Assembly (NCBI RefSeq): GCF_006265175.1
Contig: NZ_VDCQ01000059.1
Coordinates: 2,203 to 66,202 of the forward strand
Reading direction: 5' to 3'
DNA length: 64,000 nucleotides
Origin: Paenibacillus hemerocallicola
GTDB taxonomy: Bacteria; Bacillota; Bacilli; Paenibacillales; NBRC-103111
The notes under the pieces were generated by a model. That model was not told the origin of the DNA and did no database searches. It saw only the letters and a program-made list of their open reading frames with translations. The position numbers were made by a program, and so were the translations under genes. This document shows, one piece after another, positions 1 through 8,989 of this stretch. Every line of letters starts with the position of its first letter. Within the stretch, counting starts at the first letter, position 1.

Positions 1-594
<594 letters not shown>

Positions 595-609
595 TATCGT
601 TTAGTATCA

Positions 610-636
610 GGCCAACCTCTTGAGGTTGGCCTTTCC
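610..636 (+). terminator. Terminator of the collagen-like gene
   Basis: Perfect 10-bp stem GGCCAACCTC / GAGGTTGGCC with a 2-nt spacer, followed by TTTCC. Confidence 0.7.
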
Positions 637-745
637 ATACCCTGGGAGACTTGCAAGGCTGGATCATCTCATCGCTACCGACAGCGATGGATCGGCCTCC
701 TTTTGCGCTCACGGGCAGGAAAGACGAGTAAATCAAAAGTAAATC

Positions 746-774
746 TACTTGCCGTAATATTGCATTGTTATAAT
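746..774 (+). promoter_or_regulatory. Putative sigma-A promoter of the isochorismatase-like gene
   Basis: A consensus -10 box TATAAT at 769-774 lies 17 bases after a weak -35 box TACTTG (746-751), about 27 bases before the start codon. Confidence 0.5.
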
Positions 775-800
775 ATGGATAAAAATAGAGGAGGTTTTAC

Positions 801-1484
801 ATGAGCAAAGAAATGAACTTGCCTGTAAGAAAATACAATGCCGATCCACAATTAGCACTTCGTATTGTTCCAAAGTCGACAGCATTCCTTTTGGTCGATT
901 GCGATGAATCGGCAGCGGATATTAATATTGTGGAAAATCATATAGCTACAGCACTTAAGATCGCCAGAGAGTCGGGAATGAAGATTGTTTACCTTTACAA
1001 TGCTATATCAGGTGTCGGTGGGCCCAATGATGTCACGACACGAATACACGGACTGGATGATATGGAAAATAGCTGGAAGCCATTAATACCAAAGTTTAAT
1101 AAACGAATACAACCGCTTGAAGGCGAGCCCGTAATTCCAAAATCTCATAAAGATGGATTTAATGGGACTGTCCTCGATTATTATTTGAAAACATGGAATA
1201 TAGACACCATCATCGCAGTGGGCTTCAGTATTAAATCCTGTTTATTTCACACTTGTACGAGTGCTCGCCATCACAACTATCGTGTAATCATGTTGAGAGA
1301 TTGTACCAATACCGGCGAATTTCCAGACACCCTGGATTTAGGAAATCCCGAGGGCGGGTGGATGAAGTTTGTTTTCGTAAGAATGTATGAAACGGACATC
1401 GGTTACACCTCTACTTCACTTGAGCTAAATGAAGCCTACTTAAGTGTAAGAGGAGGCGTACTACGATCCAAGACGAAGACTTAA
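801..1484 (+). CDS. Isochorismatase-like cysteine hydrolase
   Basis: A 227-residue cytoplasmic hydrolase of the isochorismatase / nicotinamidase fold. The order of the Asp-Lys-Cys triad is visible: FLLVDCDE with Asp33, PKSHKDGF with Lys114 or Lys117, and IKSCLFHTC with Cys147 as the likely nucleophile. The start is supported by AGAGGAGG upstream of the ATG. The substrate cannot be read from sequence; family members act on isochorismate, nicotinamide, N-carbamoyl amides or biuret. It appears monocistronic, with its own promoter. Confidence 0.85.
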   Translation: MSKEMNLPVRKYNADPQLALRIVPKSTAFLLVDCDESAADINIVENHIATALKIARESGMKIVYLYNAISGVGGPNDVTTRIHGLDDMENSWKPLIPKFNKRIQPLEGEPVIPKSHKDGFNGTVLDYYLKTWNIDTIIAVGFSIKSCLFHTCTSARHHNYRVIMLRDCTNTGEFPDTLDLGNPEGGWMKFVFVRMYETDIGYTSTSLELNEAYLSVRGGVLRSKTKT

Positions 1485-1943
1485 CCACTGCCGGTCCCGA
1501 GCAGCAGGTCCCCTTCCTCGCATCCGCTACCTACCCTGCGCGGTACGGCACGGCAATATGGTTCGCCCGCTTGTGGATAGCGGACCCGCCTTCCGACTTG
1601 GGACCGTGCTCATGCAGCTATTGCCGACACCAGAAAAGCTGGATTATAGATGCAGGACATGCGGCCGAGACGACATTTTTCGGTGGAATCAATCCGATTT
1701 TCAAGGTCGTCGAACCCGGCCAATTCCCTTCTTCCATTGCATTAGGCTACTCTTAGTCGATTCTTTAGTTCATCTTGTATAACGGGAAACGAGATCTCCA
1801 TAGATATCAATGAAGGCGTCCGGAGAAGCTTCGGCCGTCTTCGCTATGTTAACGGGCAGAATGATTTAATGGTGCGAACCAGATCGCCATATTTCTTAAG
1901 CAGGGTGGAGGCCTTTTGGTGAGCGTAGGCAACACGTTACCTG
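1485..1943. other. Gene-poor stretch with no recognisable gene
   Basis: Only short overlapping frames are present (74 and 61 codons near 1558-1782). They lack a ribosome-binding site and recognisable motifs. The stretch may be decayed coding DNA. Confidence 0.4.
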
Positions 1944-2139
1944 TATATAGCGGTACAGAATTCCGCTATTGTCCCGATTTTCGTTACACTCCTGAATATA
2001 ACGGAACAGGCTTCCGTTATTTCGATCTATCGGGGTGAAAATGGGTAGTGAACAGTGTAATAGAGGAATAGTTTTCCGTTATTTCGCTGTCGACACTCGT
2101 ATTCGGGTCAATAGCATATGCCAGTTCCGCTATTTTATG
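1944..2139 (+). repeat. Dispersed repeat, copy A (~196 bp)
   Basis: Aligns over its length with 38514-38710. Shared blocks include agttttccgttat, gtcgacac.cgtattcgggtc and ttccgctattttatg. Internally it carries several ttccg(t/c)tat motifs, some inverted (ataacgga, tagcgg). It has no coding capacity. The right end runs into the next ORF, so the repeat contributes that ORF's start codon. Confidence 0.75.
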
Positions 2140-3068
2140 GATTCGCGCTCTCGCGATTGTCGGCAAACGCTTTGTTGAAACGACAAGCGACCGCGACGAC
2201 AGAGAACGTGACGTGGCGCGTCGTCGAACCCGAAGATTTAAGCGAAAGCTTCGAAGAAGGCAGAAATGCGTTTCGTGCCGTTAATCCATATAGCGCACAG
2301 AAGCCGTTCATTCGGATAGAAGCTTTATGGACCGCGGAGCCGTACGATTCGCCGGATTCCCGACTGCTGCTGGAGCTGGATGAAGCGGCGCCGCTGGAGC
2401 TGAATCGGACCTTCGCGTTCGACGAGCCCATCGATACCGGAGGCAGGCGCGGAATCGGCGTGTGGATATGCGGCGACGGACGCGGCGAGACGATCAATAT
2501 ACGTTTGCGCAGCGATTTGTGGATCGGGGCGGCGATGGCGGATCACTTTGTGAAGGTTGACTTTACGGGTTGGCGCTACTTCTCCTTTTACGAATCGCAA
2601 AACGGCGAGATGGAACATGGCGACTGGCCGAGAACGGAGCTTGAATACCGAGTTTACGACGATGTGAAAAACTTTTACGCGAGCTATACGAATGCGGTAA
2701 ATTACGATCGAATCCATTATCTTGACATATTGACGAGCGGCAAAGATCAATACGATCTCAGAATGAAGCCGATCGTCGTTTTGCCGCACCGGGAGCAGGT
2801 GTTGGTTAACCCGACCGTAACGATAAACGGACAATCCGTTACCTTTATGACCGAGCTAAAGAGCGGCACGTATCTGGAATGTTCGGCCGAAGGGGAGTGC
2901 GCCGTATTTGACGTGAAAGGAGGCGTCATCGACACTCCGGCAATCGCAGGCGAAATTCCTGTTGTTCAGCCGGGCGACAACGAGCTGATGATCTCATCTA
3001 GAGGAGCGTCTCCATATGTAAAACGTGCGACCGTCACTTTGCGGCTTATAGGTGAAGGAGTAGTTTAA
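2118..3068 (+). CDS. 5'-truncated beta-sandwich protein, unknown function
   Basis: A 316-codon frame. The first ATG lies inside dispersed repeat A, no ribosome-binding site precedes it, and there is no signal peptide. The body, from about residue 30, is rich in beta-strand-like segments (VWICGDGRGETINIRLRSD, VKVDFTGWRYFSFYE) and continues into a second beta domain (NPTVTINGQSVTFMTELKSGTYLECSAEGECAVFD). This resembles the accessory beta-sandwich C-terminus of a large secreted carbohydrate-active protein, but I do not recognise the family. It is most likely the 3' remnant of a longer gene joined to a repeat, possibly not expressed. Confidence 0.55.
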   Translation: MPVPLFYGFALSRLSANALLKRQATATTENVTWRVVEPEDLSESFEEGRNAFRAVNPYSAQKPFIRIEALWTAEPYDSPDSRLLLELDEAAPLELNRTFAFDEPIDTGGRRGIGVWICGDGRGETINIRLRSDLWIGAAMADHFVKVDFTGWRYFSFYESQNGEMEHGDWPRTELEYRVYDDVKNFYASYTNAVNYDRIHYLDILTSGKDQYDLRMKPIVVLPHREQVLVNPTVTINGQSVTFMTELKSGTYLECSAEGECAVFDVKGGVIDTPAIAGEIPVVQPGDNELMISSRGASPYVKRATVTLRLIGEGVV

Positions 3069-3110
3069 TGGATCCGCTGCCAGCCTTGCCGGCGCGAGAA
3101 TCCGACATTC

Positions 3111-3137
3111 AAACCGGCTGCCGTACAGCCGGTTTGT
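3111..3137 (+). terminator. Hairpin terminator between convergent genes
   Basis: Perfect 10-bp stem AAACCGGCTG / CAGCCGGTTT with loop ccgta, between the truncated ORF (+) and the Rieske gene (-). It could serve either strand. Confidence 0.65.
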
Positions 3138-3169
3138 TGCGTCAGGTTGCCACTGGATGATCCTCTTGG

Positions 3170-3541
3170 TCAAACATGAATAAAGAGCTGTTCTTCGTCG
3201 ATCGTAACGTCATATCGCTCGACCGTAACCTCGTATGTTTTCGTTCTTGTTTTAGGGTCGACCACCATACAGCCCGTCTTGATCTCGAACTCCCAGAAAT
3301 GCCACGGACACCGAACGATTTCTCCTTCAAGCTCGAAGCAAAAATCGCCGCGGCCGGATGACGTAACGAAGGAAGTCGTAATCCCCAAACAGAGGGGAGC
3401 GCCCTGATGCGGACAAAGATTGCGGATCGCATAATAGTGACCGTTTACGTTATACACGCCGATACTCCGTCCGCCGATCTCCACGATTTTTCTGGACCCC
3501 GGCATAATTTCCGATATGCTTCCCACGCAGTGGCGGCTCAA
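3170..3541 (-). CDS. Rieske [2Fe-2S] ferredoxin-like protein
   Basis: 123 residues, a single Rieske domain. Ligand motif 1 is CPHQGAPLC (Cys-x-His) and motif 2 is CPWHFWEF (Cys-x-x-His). The stretch between them (~33 residues) is longer than the usual ~17, with a Gly/Ser-rich insert (TSSGRGDF). Free-standing Rieske proteins of this size carry electrons for oxygenases. The start overlaps the stop of the upstream amidohydrolase by 4 bases (ATGA), so the two are translationally coupled. That pairing suggests a role in oxidative breakdown of a cyclic or aromatic acid (inference). No oxygenase is in the window. Confidence 0.88.
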   Translation of the reverse strand: MSRHCVGSISEIMPGSRKIVEIGGRSIGVYNVNGHYYAIRNLCPHQGAPLCLGITTSFVTSSGRGDFCFELEGEIVRCPWHFWEFEIKTGCMVVDPKTRTKTYEVTVERYDVTIDEEQLFIHV

Positions 3542-4680
3542 GCTTGAACACCTCCCTCTGCAAGCTTCACGGACGACAAATTATACAGGTCGGCGGCATT
3601 TTGGTAAAAAATGCGTCGTTTAATATCCTCGTCGATTTTCGGAAAAGCAAGCAGCGGCGAATCGAAATCCCAATGCGGATAGTCGCTCGCAAACATCAAA
3701 TTGTCACGGGCGCTGATCGCCTCCAGCATGGGCATGAACAGCTCTTTTTGCGGCGGCAGCTCCAGCGGCTGGGAGGTGACCTTAACATGCTTGCGGTAAT
3801 ACTCGCTCGGCGGCTCCTTTACCCATGGGGTTTGATGACGCAGCGCTTTCCAATCCTGATCCAGTCTCCATATATACGGGGCGATCCATAACATGCCGGC
3901 TTCCACCATAATCACTTTCAAATCGGGATATTTGACAAACACCCCTTCAAAAATAAAGCTGGCCAGGTGCGCCATCATAATCTGCGTGCGCGCCGCTCTA
4001 TATTCCGCATAGTAGCTTACATAGCCGGCGCCTGTCGGCGGATGGTTGATCCCGATTCCTTCCATGCTCACATGAATGGCAAACGGTAAATTATTCCGTA
4101 CGCAAGCTTCATAGATGGGTTCATACCTCCGGTTGCCGTACGGCCTCTCCGCGCCATTGGATACAATGACCTGAACCATATCCGGATGGGAACCGACACG
4201 GTCTATTTCTTTCGCGGACAAAATCGGATCTTGCTTCGGAATGTGCACCGAGCCTTTCAGTCGGCTATCCCGGGATAAATACCGTTCAATAACATAGTCG
4301 TTGGAGGCCGAGCAGAGAGCGGCGGCGTAATCCGTATCCGGTGTCGTGTGCACGCCGTAATCGCTGCCCGTCAGTATGCCGTAGGCCAAATTAAATTTGT
4401 CGATATGGTTGGCTCTCATATAGTTCAGATAGGCGTCTTCATCGTTTCCGCCGCGAGTCGGTTGATGCTCCTGCATCGATCCGTTCGTGCCGCCGTTCAT
4501 ATACATTTGGTTTTGTCCGGGCAGCCTCTTCCCCCACGTTTCGATCTGCTCCCGATAAATTCTCGGCAAGTAAGCTTTCAGCCCGTCATGCGGGATGCTG
4601 GCATGAATATCGCAATCAATGATGGACGGTCCGCTCTTGGACGTTCTGCTTTTCGATAATGGCGTTTGTGTCGATTCCAT
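3538..4680 (-). CDS. Amidohydrolase (amidohydrolase-2 / ACMSD-like family)
   Basis: 380 residues from the ATG at 4680, chosen because GGGAGTGG lies 5 bases upstream; the longer frame to 4728 has no ribosome-binding site. The TIM-barrel metal-binding signature IIDCDIHASIP is at the N-terminus, HVSMEGIGINH in the middle and ASDYPHWDFDSP near the C-terminus, as in decarboxylases and hydrolases of the amidohydrolase-2 family. The protein is cytoplasmic and first in an operon with the Rieske gene. The substrate is unknown; decarboxylation or hydrolysis of a cyclic acid is the family expectation. Confidence 0.85.
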   Translation of the reverse strand: MESTQTPLSKSRTSKSGPSIIDCDIHASIPHDGLKAYLPRIYREQIETWGKRLPGQNQMYMNGGTNGSMQEHQPTRGGNDEDAYLNYMRANHIDKFNLAYGILTGSDYGVHTTPDTDYAAALCSASNDYVIERYLSRDSRLKGSVHIPKQDPILSAKEIDRVGSHPDMVQVIVSNGAERPYGNRRYEPIYEACVRNNLPFAIHVSMEGIGINHPPTGAGYVSYYAEYRAARTQIMMAHLASFIFEGVFVKYPDLKVIMVEAGMLWIAPYIWRLDQDWKALRHQTPWVKEPPSEYYRKHVKVTSQPLELPPQKELFMPMLEAISARDNLMFASDYPHWDFDSPLLAFPKIDEDIKRRIFYQNAADLYNLSSVKLAEGGVQA

Positions 4681-4825
4681 TCGTTCCACTCCCAGTCGTC
4701 GTTTATTTGTTCTTGGACTTATTTTCATCTTACATTCGACGAAATGTGAATAGAATACAGGAATTTAACATATTATTTTCACTTTTTTGCACATTGATAA
4801 TTGCATGCAGGAGGGGCAGTGACGA

Positions 4826-6175
4826 TTATTTGGCTTTCTCCTCCGCAATCATCTGGTTCGTTTCTTGCTCGATTTGCCGGAAGGCGGTGTTGAGATCGAC
4901 CGTCCCTTGTGCCAGCTGCTCCAGAGGCTTGAGGTAAATGTTTTGCGCGCGAGTGTCGTATACCGTCAAGGGAGGGGAAGCGGAAAATTTATTTTTGAGA
5001 ATGGCCGCATAATTTTTATTTTTGTACGGAGCTTTTGTACCGAAAGCTTGGGTGACCGATGGCGTCTGCAGCACGGGAATGATCGCCCGTTCGGACAACG
5101 ACTTCTGCGCTTCCTCGGAAAGCATGTACGCAAGGGCGTTCATCGCCTCATCCGGGTGCTTGCCGAGCGAGGTGATGCTGAACAACGTTGGAAGCGACTG
5201 CTGTCCGACACCGGGCAATTCCTTATACAGCGGGTATGAGACGATATCCCAATTAATGGTCGATACATCAAAATTCAGGAACATATTGGCCAGACCCATA
5301 AACATCGCCATATTCCCTTTCAGAAACTGGTTCGGATCCGACATTTTCTTGTTGTTCGTAGTACGATACGCCGTTATTAATTGTTCGTAAACGGTTTTCC
5401 AACGGGGATCGGACTGAATCGTCGCTTTCTCGGTCTTGGCATCGACGTAAGGGATAGAAAAAGGGCTCAAAGCCAACGAATAGGAGGGATAAGTCCCCAG
5501 CCCGTAGTATTCGACTCCGCTATCGGTCCGGTTCATTCGTTTGGCGATGTCCAGCATGTCGTCCCGCATCATGCCATCTTTCGGATAGGGAACGCCGAAT
5601 TTATCGAATATATCTTTATTGTAATAGAGCACCTCGGTATTGTTGACTAACGGCAAGGCGTACATTCCGCCATTGGACATCGTTTTCACCATTTGAACGG
5701 CCGCCGGGTCCAGCGTATTGAGATTGACGTTATGCTTTCGGATCAATTCGCTCATATCGGATTGGATTTTAAAACGGTCAAGGTTGCTGAAAGTGGCCGT
5801 GTGCGTGTCCCAATACACGTCGATGGGCGTTTTGGATGTAACGAGACTTTCCAGAGTCACTTCTTTGCTGGATTGAATATAGCGGATCGTATACTCCGGA
5901 AATTTGCTCCGGATCGCATTGCCGAACCGTTCGTTGAATGCCTCTTCGCTCCAACCGGAAGTAGAAAAAAATACGAGCTCCACGGGCTCCTTGCGAGCTT
6001 GCTTAACCGGTTCCTCCGTCGTTTGCCGACCCGAGTCGCCGCACGCTATCAGGCAAGCGCTCATACAAGCCAGCATGACAGGAGCATGAAGAAACCGATA
6101 AGAGGAAAGCGCCTTCCCAACAAAAGCAAATTTCATGAACGAAAAACGAGAATACGGACTGCCCGATGCGAACAA
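4826..6175 (-). CDS. Sugar-type ABC solute-binding lipoprotein without permeases (SBP-1)
   Basis: 449 residues from a TTG start at 6175, selected because AAGGAGGG (complement at 6184-6190) sits 8 bases upstream; the longer ATG frames lack such a site. The signal peptide ends in lipobox LIAC, then a Ser/Glu-rich linker. The body is an SBP family 1 (MalE-like, CUT1 class) fold with EVLYYNKDIFDKFGVPYPKDG in the middle and LPTLFSITSLGKHPDEAMN near the C-terminus. No permease or ATPase is adjacent. It is transcribed divergently from an AraC gene, which may regulate it. Near relatives in the window are at 8990-10300 and 21505-22839. Confidence 0.87.
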   Translation of the reverse strand: MFASGSPYSRFSFMKFAFVGKALSSYRFLHAPVMLACMSACLIACGDSGRQTTEEPVKQARKEPVELVFFSTSGWSEEAFNERFGNAIRSKFPEYTIRYIQSSKEVTLESLVTSKTPIDVYWDTHTATFSNLDRFKIQSDMSELIRKHNVNLNTLDPAAVQMVKTMSNGGMYALPLVNNTEVLYYNKDIFDKFGVPYPKDGMMRDDMLDIAKRMNRTDSGVEYYGLGTYPSYSLALSPFSIPYVDAKTEKATIQSDPRWKTVYEQLITAYRTTNNKKMSDPNQFLKGNMAMFMGLANMFLNFDVSTINWDIVSYPLYKELPGVGQQSLPTLFSITSLGKHPDEAMNALAYMLSEEAQKSLSERAIIPVLQTPSVTQAFGTKAPYKNKNYAAILKNKFSASPPLTVYDTRAQNIYLKPLEQLAQGTVDLNTAFRQIEQETNQMIAEEKAK

Positions 6176-6405
6176 TTGATAGCCCTCCTTATAGTTAAAG
6201 CTGTTATTAATCATACATTCGGCACCCAAACACCGAACATGCACGAATTTGAGCTATTATTTTCATTTTTTTGTATGCCGGATCGTTCAAAGGTAAAGAT
6301 TGTATAAAGACGATAAAACGGACGAAAAATTTGATAGAATGAGGGTTGCGGCAGCGTCATGGCGCCGGCGATCGGAACAGGGAAGAATGGAATAGGGGAG
6401 ATAGA

Positions 6406-7200
6406 ATGCTGACGATGGGACCCGGGGGTATAGAAGTAGTACATTGCGTTTACACGGGTCCGCGACCCAGCTTTATGTATCCGGAAAGCACGCATAGTAC
6501 CTATACGCTTCTCGGAGTGGAAGCCGGATCGTTCGAATTCGAGATTATGAGCCAGCGCGGCCGCGCCGCCTTCGGGGATTTGGTGTTATGTCCTCCGGAT
6601 ACGTTGTTCAAACGCAAAGCCGAAGAGGACGTCACGTTCCATGTTTTTCATTTTCATTGGTCGATGAAGGAACCACCCGGGTCGGCCCACATTCCTGTCG
6701 GGAAAGTTGCGATTCGGGATACGGAGAGGCTGTTATCGACTTACGCCTATTTGCGCAAGCTGCAAAAAAAAATCGGCAGGATGTCGTCCGCCAAATACTT
6801 GACCATCCCGCTGCTGCTCGATCTTCTATTCTTGTGCGAGATGGAACGGGAGTTTGCCGTCAAAGGAAAAGATTCGAGCGATCCGATTATGCAGCTGGCC
6901 GCCGGGTACATCCACCGTCATTTGTTCGAAGAAATCAGTCTGAAGCATATCGCGGATAAATTGGGCATCGGGCAGTCCCAACTGACCCGGCGTTTTCATT
7001 CCGCTTACGGTTCGACGCCGGTGGAGTACATAACCAGACTCCGCCTGGAAGAAGTAAAAAGGCTGCTGCTTGAAACGGACGAAACGCTGGATGCTATTGC
7101 CTATCGATGCGCTTTTGAGAGCGGCTCGTATTTGAGCCGCGTGTTTAGAGCCAAGATCGGCACTACTCCTTCGGGCTTCCGGCAAAATTATCGTATATAG
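6406..7200 (+). CDS. AraC-family transcriptional regulator
   Basis: 264 residues from the ATG at 6406 (GGGGAG 5 bases upstream). The N-terminal ~140 residues form a cupin-like sensor domain (VLCPPDTLFKRKAEEDVTFHVFHFHW). The C-terminal ~100 residues contain two helix-turn-helices: LKHIADKLGIGQSQLTRRFHSAYGSTPVEYI and LDAIAYRCAFESGSYLSRVFRAKIGTTPSGFR in outline. It is cytoplasmic. It is divergent from SBP-1 across a 230-bp gap, the usual place for its operator. The effector is probably a sugar (inference). Confidence 0.9.
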   Translation: MLTMGPGGIEVVHCVYTGPRPSFMYPESTHSTYTLLGVEAGSFEFEIMSQRGRAAFGDLVLCPPDTLFKRKAEEDVTFHVFHFHWSMKEPPGSAHIPVGKVAIRDTERLLSTYAYLRKLQKKIGRMSSAKYLTIPLLLDLLFLCEMEREFAVKGKDSSDPIMQLAAGYIHRHLFEEISLKHIADKLGIGQSQLTRRFHSAYGSTPVEYITRLRLEEVKRLLLETDETLDAIAYRCAFESGSYLSRVFRAKIGTTPSGFRQNYRI

Positions 7201-7285
7201 TCCCCAATTAGGATCCGGGTATGAATTCCTTGATTTGTCGGACAGTTTCTCCGGCTGTCTTCATTCCCGACCCATCTATTCGAAC

Positions 7286-7328
7286 AAAGAGGCTTCCGCA
7301 GTTTCGGCTGTGTGTGGGCCTCTTTTTA
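7286..7328 (+). terminator. Terminator of the AraC gene
   Basis: Stem AAAGAGGC (7286-7293) / GCCTCTTT (7318-7325), with a small inner CAG/CTG stem, followed by TTATT. Confidence 0.7.
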
Positions 7329-7330
7329 TT

Positions 7331-7365
7331 CCGGTTTTAATAAATAATAAATTTATTAAATCCGG
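7331..7365. promoter_or_regulatory. Palindrome 1 upstream of the GntR-SBP regulator (candidate operator)
   Basis: Inverted repeat with 15-base arms (7331-7345 / 7351-7365, one mismatch) around AATAA; the inner 9 bases TTAATAAAT / ATTTATTAA are perfect. It begins and ends with CCGG, as does palindrome 2 about 80 bp downstream. Confidence 0.5.
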
Positions 7366-7443
7366 TTTTTATAAAAACATTTATTTTAGAAAATACGCAT
7401 GGTAGAATGAAAAATGTAGTAGGCATTTCAAGAATTTTAATTA

Positions 7444-7476
7444 CCGGTTTTCTATTTATATAAAAATAAAAACCGG
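7444..7476. promoter_or_regulatory. Palindrome 2 upstream of the GntR-SBP regulator (candidate operator)
   Basis: CCGGTTTT (7444-7451) and AAAACCGG (7469-7476) flank an A/T-only core. It shares the CCGGTTTT edge with palindrome 1. Two related sites before a GntR-type gene suggest autoregulation (inference). Confidence 0.5.
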
Positions 7477-7566
7477 AATTGAAATATGTGGAGGCGATTC
7501 TTATGATTAAGACATAAATCGACTACCCATAGGGAGCCTATCGGGTACGGACAAGGGGATATGCAG

Positions 7567-8931
7567 ATGCGCGGGAGACCGACTGACGAGCAATTTCGCC
7601 ACAAGATGGATCTTATGATTAGCCATTTGAAAACCGGAATAATGGAAAAGAAGTTTGCGATAGGCGAATATTTGCCTTCGGAGAAAGCGTTGTCCAAGCA
7701 ATTCGGACTTGGCAATTTGTCTGTCCGCAAAGGACTCGAGCAGCTTGCCGACGACGGATGGATCGAGAAGGTGCCCAATGTCGGAAATCGGGTTATTACA
7801 AGCCGAACTACCGTCACGCTTACGGTAGGATGCAATGAAACGACCATTCGAAATGCGGCGCTTCCCAAGCTCATGGAAGATTTCAAACGTATTTGTCCAT
7901 GGATCAACGTACAAATCAAGCTGTTTTCCAGCGGCAGTCTTCCTTTCCACATGCAAGGATCGCCCGAATACGATCTGCTGCTGCTGAGTGTGCTCGATTT
8001 TCAAATGCTGGGTCTGGACAACAAGGCGGACATGCTCGAGACGCTGCCCGAGAACAAGCGGATGTATCCCATACTGAACCGGCTTTTTATGCATGAGGGG
8101 CAGCAGCGAATGCAGCCGATCATTTTCTCTCCAATCGTGCTTTGCTACAACAGGCGGCATTTCCGGGAGAAAGGTCTGGCCGAGCCGACTGGGGCGTGGA
8201 CTTGGGACGATCTCGTCCGACATGCGGAGCTGTTGACGGATGGCGAGCGCTACGGCTTTTGTTTTCATCTGCCCGATACGAACCGGTGGCCGATCTTTTT
8301 ATTGCAAAGCGCCATTGCCGTACGCGGCGAGAAGCTGACGAAGGAGTCGGGAGACCGGGAGTCGTTTCTGGCGTGCGTTCGTTTGTGCAAGAGCATTGTC
8401 CATAATCGGAAAGTGTTCCCGATGTACATGTCGGAGGGCAATGAGGACATTTCCAAGATGTTTCAGCAAGGGAAGCTGTCGATGGTAATTTCGAGCTATA
8501 TGGGGATGAACGTGTGGAGAGATTCGGGCATCGCCTTCGACGTCGCCCCGCTGCCCTTCATAAGCGAGCCCCGCACGTTCGTCCTTGCAACCGGCGCGGG
8601 TATCAGCAGCAGTTCCTCGCGCAAGGAGGAGGCGGGGGCATTTCTCGACTATATGACCTCGGAGCGCGCCCAAAGTCTCCTGCGCTGCCATTCCTTCAGC
8701 ATTCCCGCGATGCAGACGGCGGAAGCGCCCGTCGGAGAGACCGGATGTCTGCCAACCCCCGACAGATACGCGATGTTCAGAGAGATTATGTTTTCGTACC
8801 GGACGCATGCCGATTTGCCTATTCCGCTGACGGCGCTTGCCCCGATGACCACTTATTTGAAAGCGTACTGGGCCGATATGATATCCGAGCAAGAGCTGCT
8901 CGAGAAGCTGGACACCTGCTTGACCGAATAA
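7567..8931 (+). CDS. GntR-type regulator fused to an SBP-like sensor domain (GntR-SBP-1)
   Basis: 454 residues. The second ATG (7567) is preferred: AAGGGG lies 8 bases upstream of it but only 2 from the ATG at 7561. Residues ~5-80 are a GntR winged helix (YLPSEKALSKQFGLGNLSVRK, LADDGWIEKVPNVGNRV). The remaining ~370 residues have the layout of a MalE-class SBP: DLLLLSVLDFQML, then FSPIVLCYNRRHF, then TWDDLVRHAELL, and a C-terminal SSRKEEAGAFLDYMTSERAQSLL. No signal peptide or membrane segment is present, so it should sense its ligand in the cytoplasm. It is followed after 58 bases by SBP-2 on the same strand. A homologue of the same architecture is at 58116-59543. Confidence 0.85.
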   Translation: MRGRPTDEQFRHKMDLMISHLKTGIMEKKFAIGEYLPSEKALSKQFGLGNLSVRKGLEQLADDGWIEKVPNVGNRVITSRTTVTLTVGCNETTIRNAALPKLMEDFKRICPWINVQIKLFSSGSLPFHMQGSPEYDLLLLSVLDFQMLGLDNKADMLETLPENKRMYPILNRLFMHEGQQRMQPIIFSPIVLCYNRRHFREKGLAEPTGAWTWDDLVRHAELLTDGERYGFCFHLPDTNRWPIFLLQSAIAVRGEKLTKESGDRESFLACVRLCKSIVHNRKVFPMYMSEGNEDISKMFQQGKLSMVISSYMGMNVWRDSGIAFDVAPLPFISEPRTFVLATGAGISSSSSRKEEAGAFLDYMTSERAQSLLRCHSFSIPAMQTAEAPVGETGCLPTPDRYAMFREIMFSYRTHADLPIPLTALAPMTTYLKAYWADMISEQELLEKLDTCLTE

Positions 8932-8989
8932 ATGGATGGAGCCGGTTGACAAACCGGTGATTGACTCAGATCGATAGGGGGATCAACCA

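Noticed and set aside
1558-1782. 74- and 61-codon overlapping plus-strand frames
   Set aside because: No ribosome-binding site or known motif; at best decayed coding DNA.
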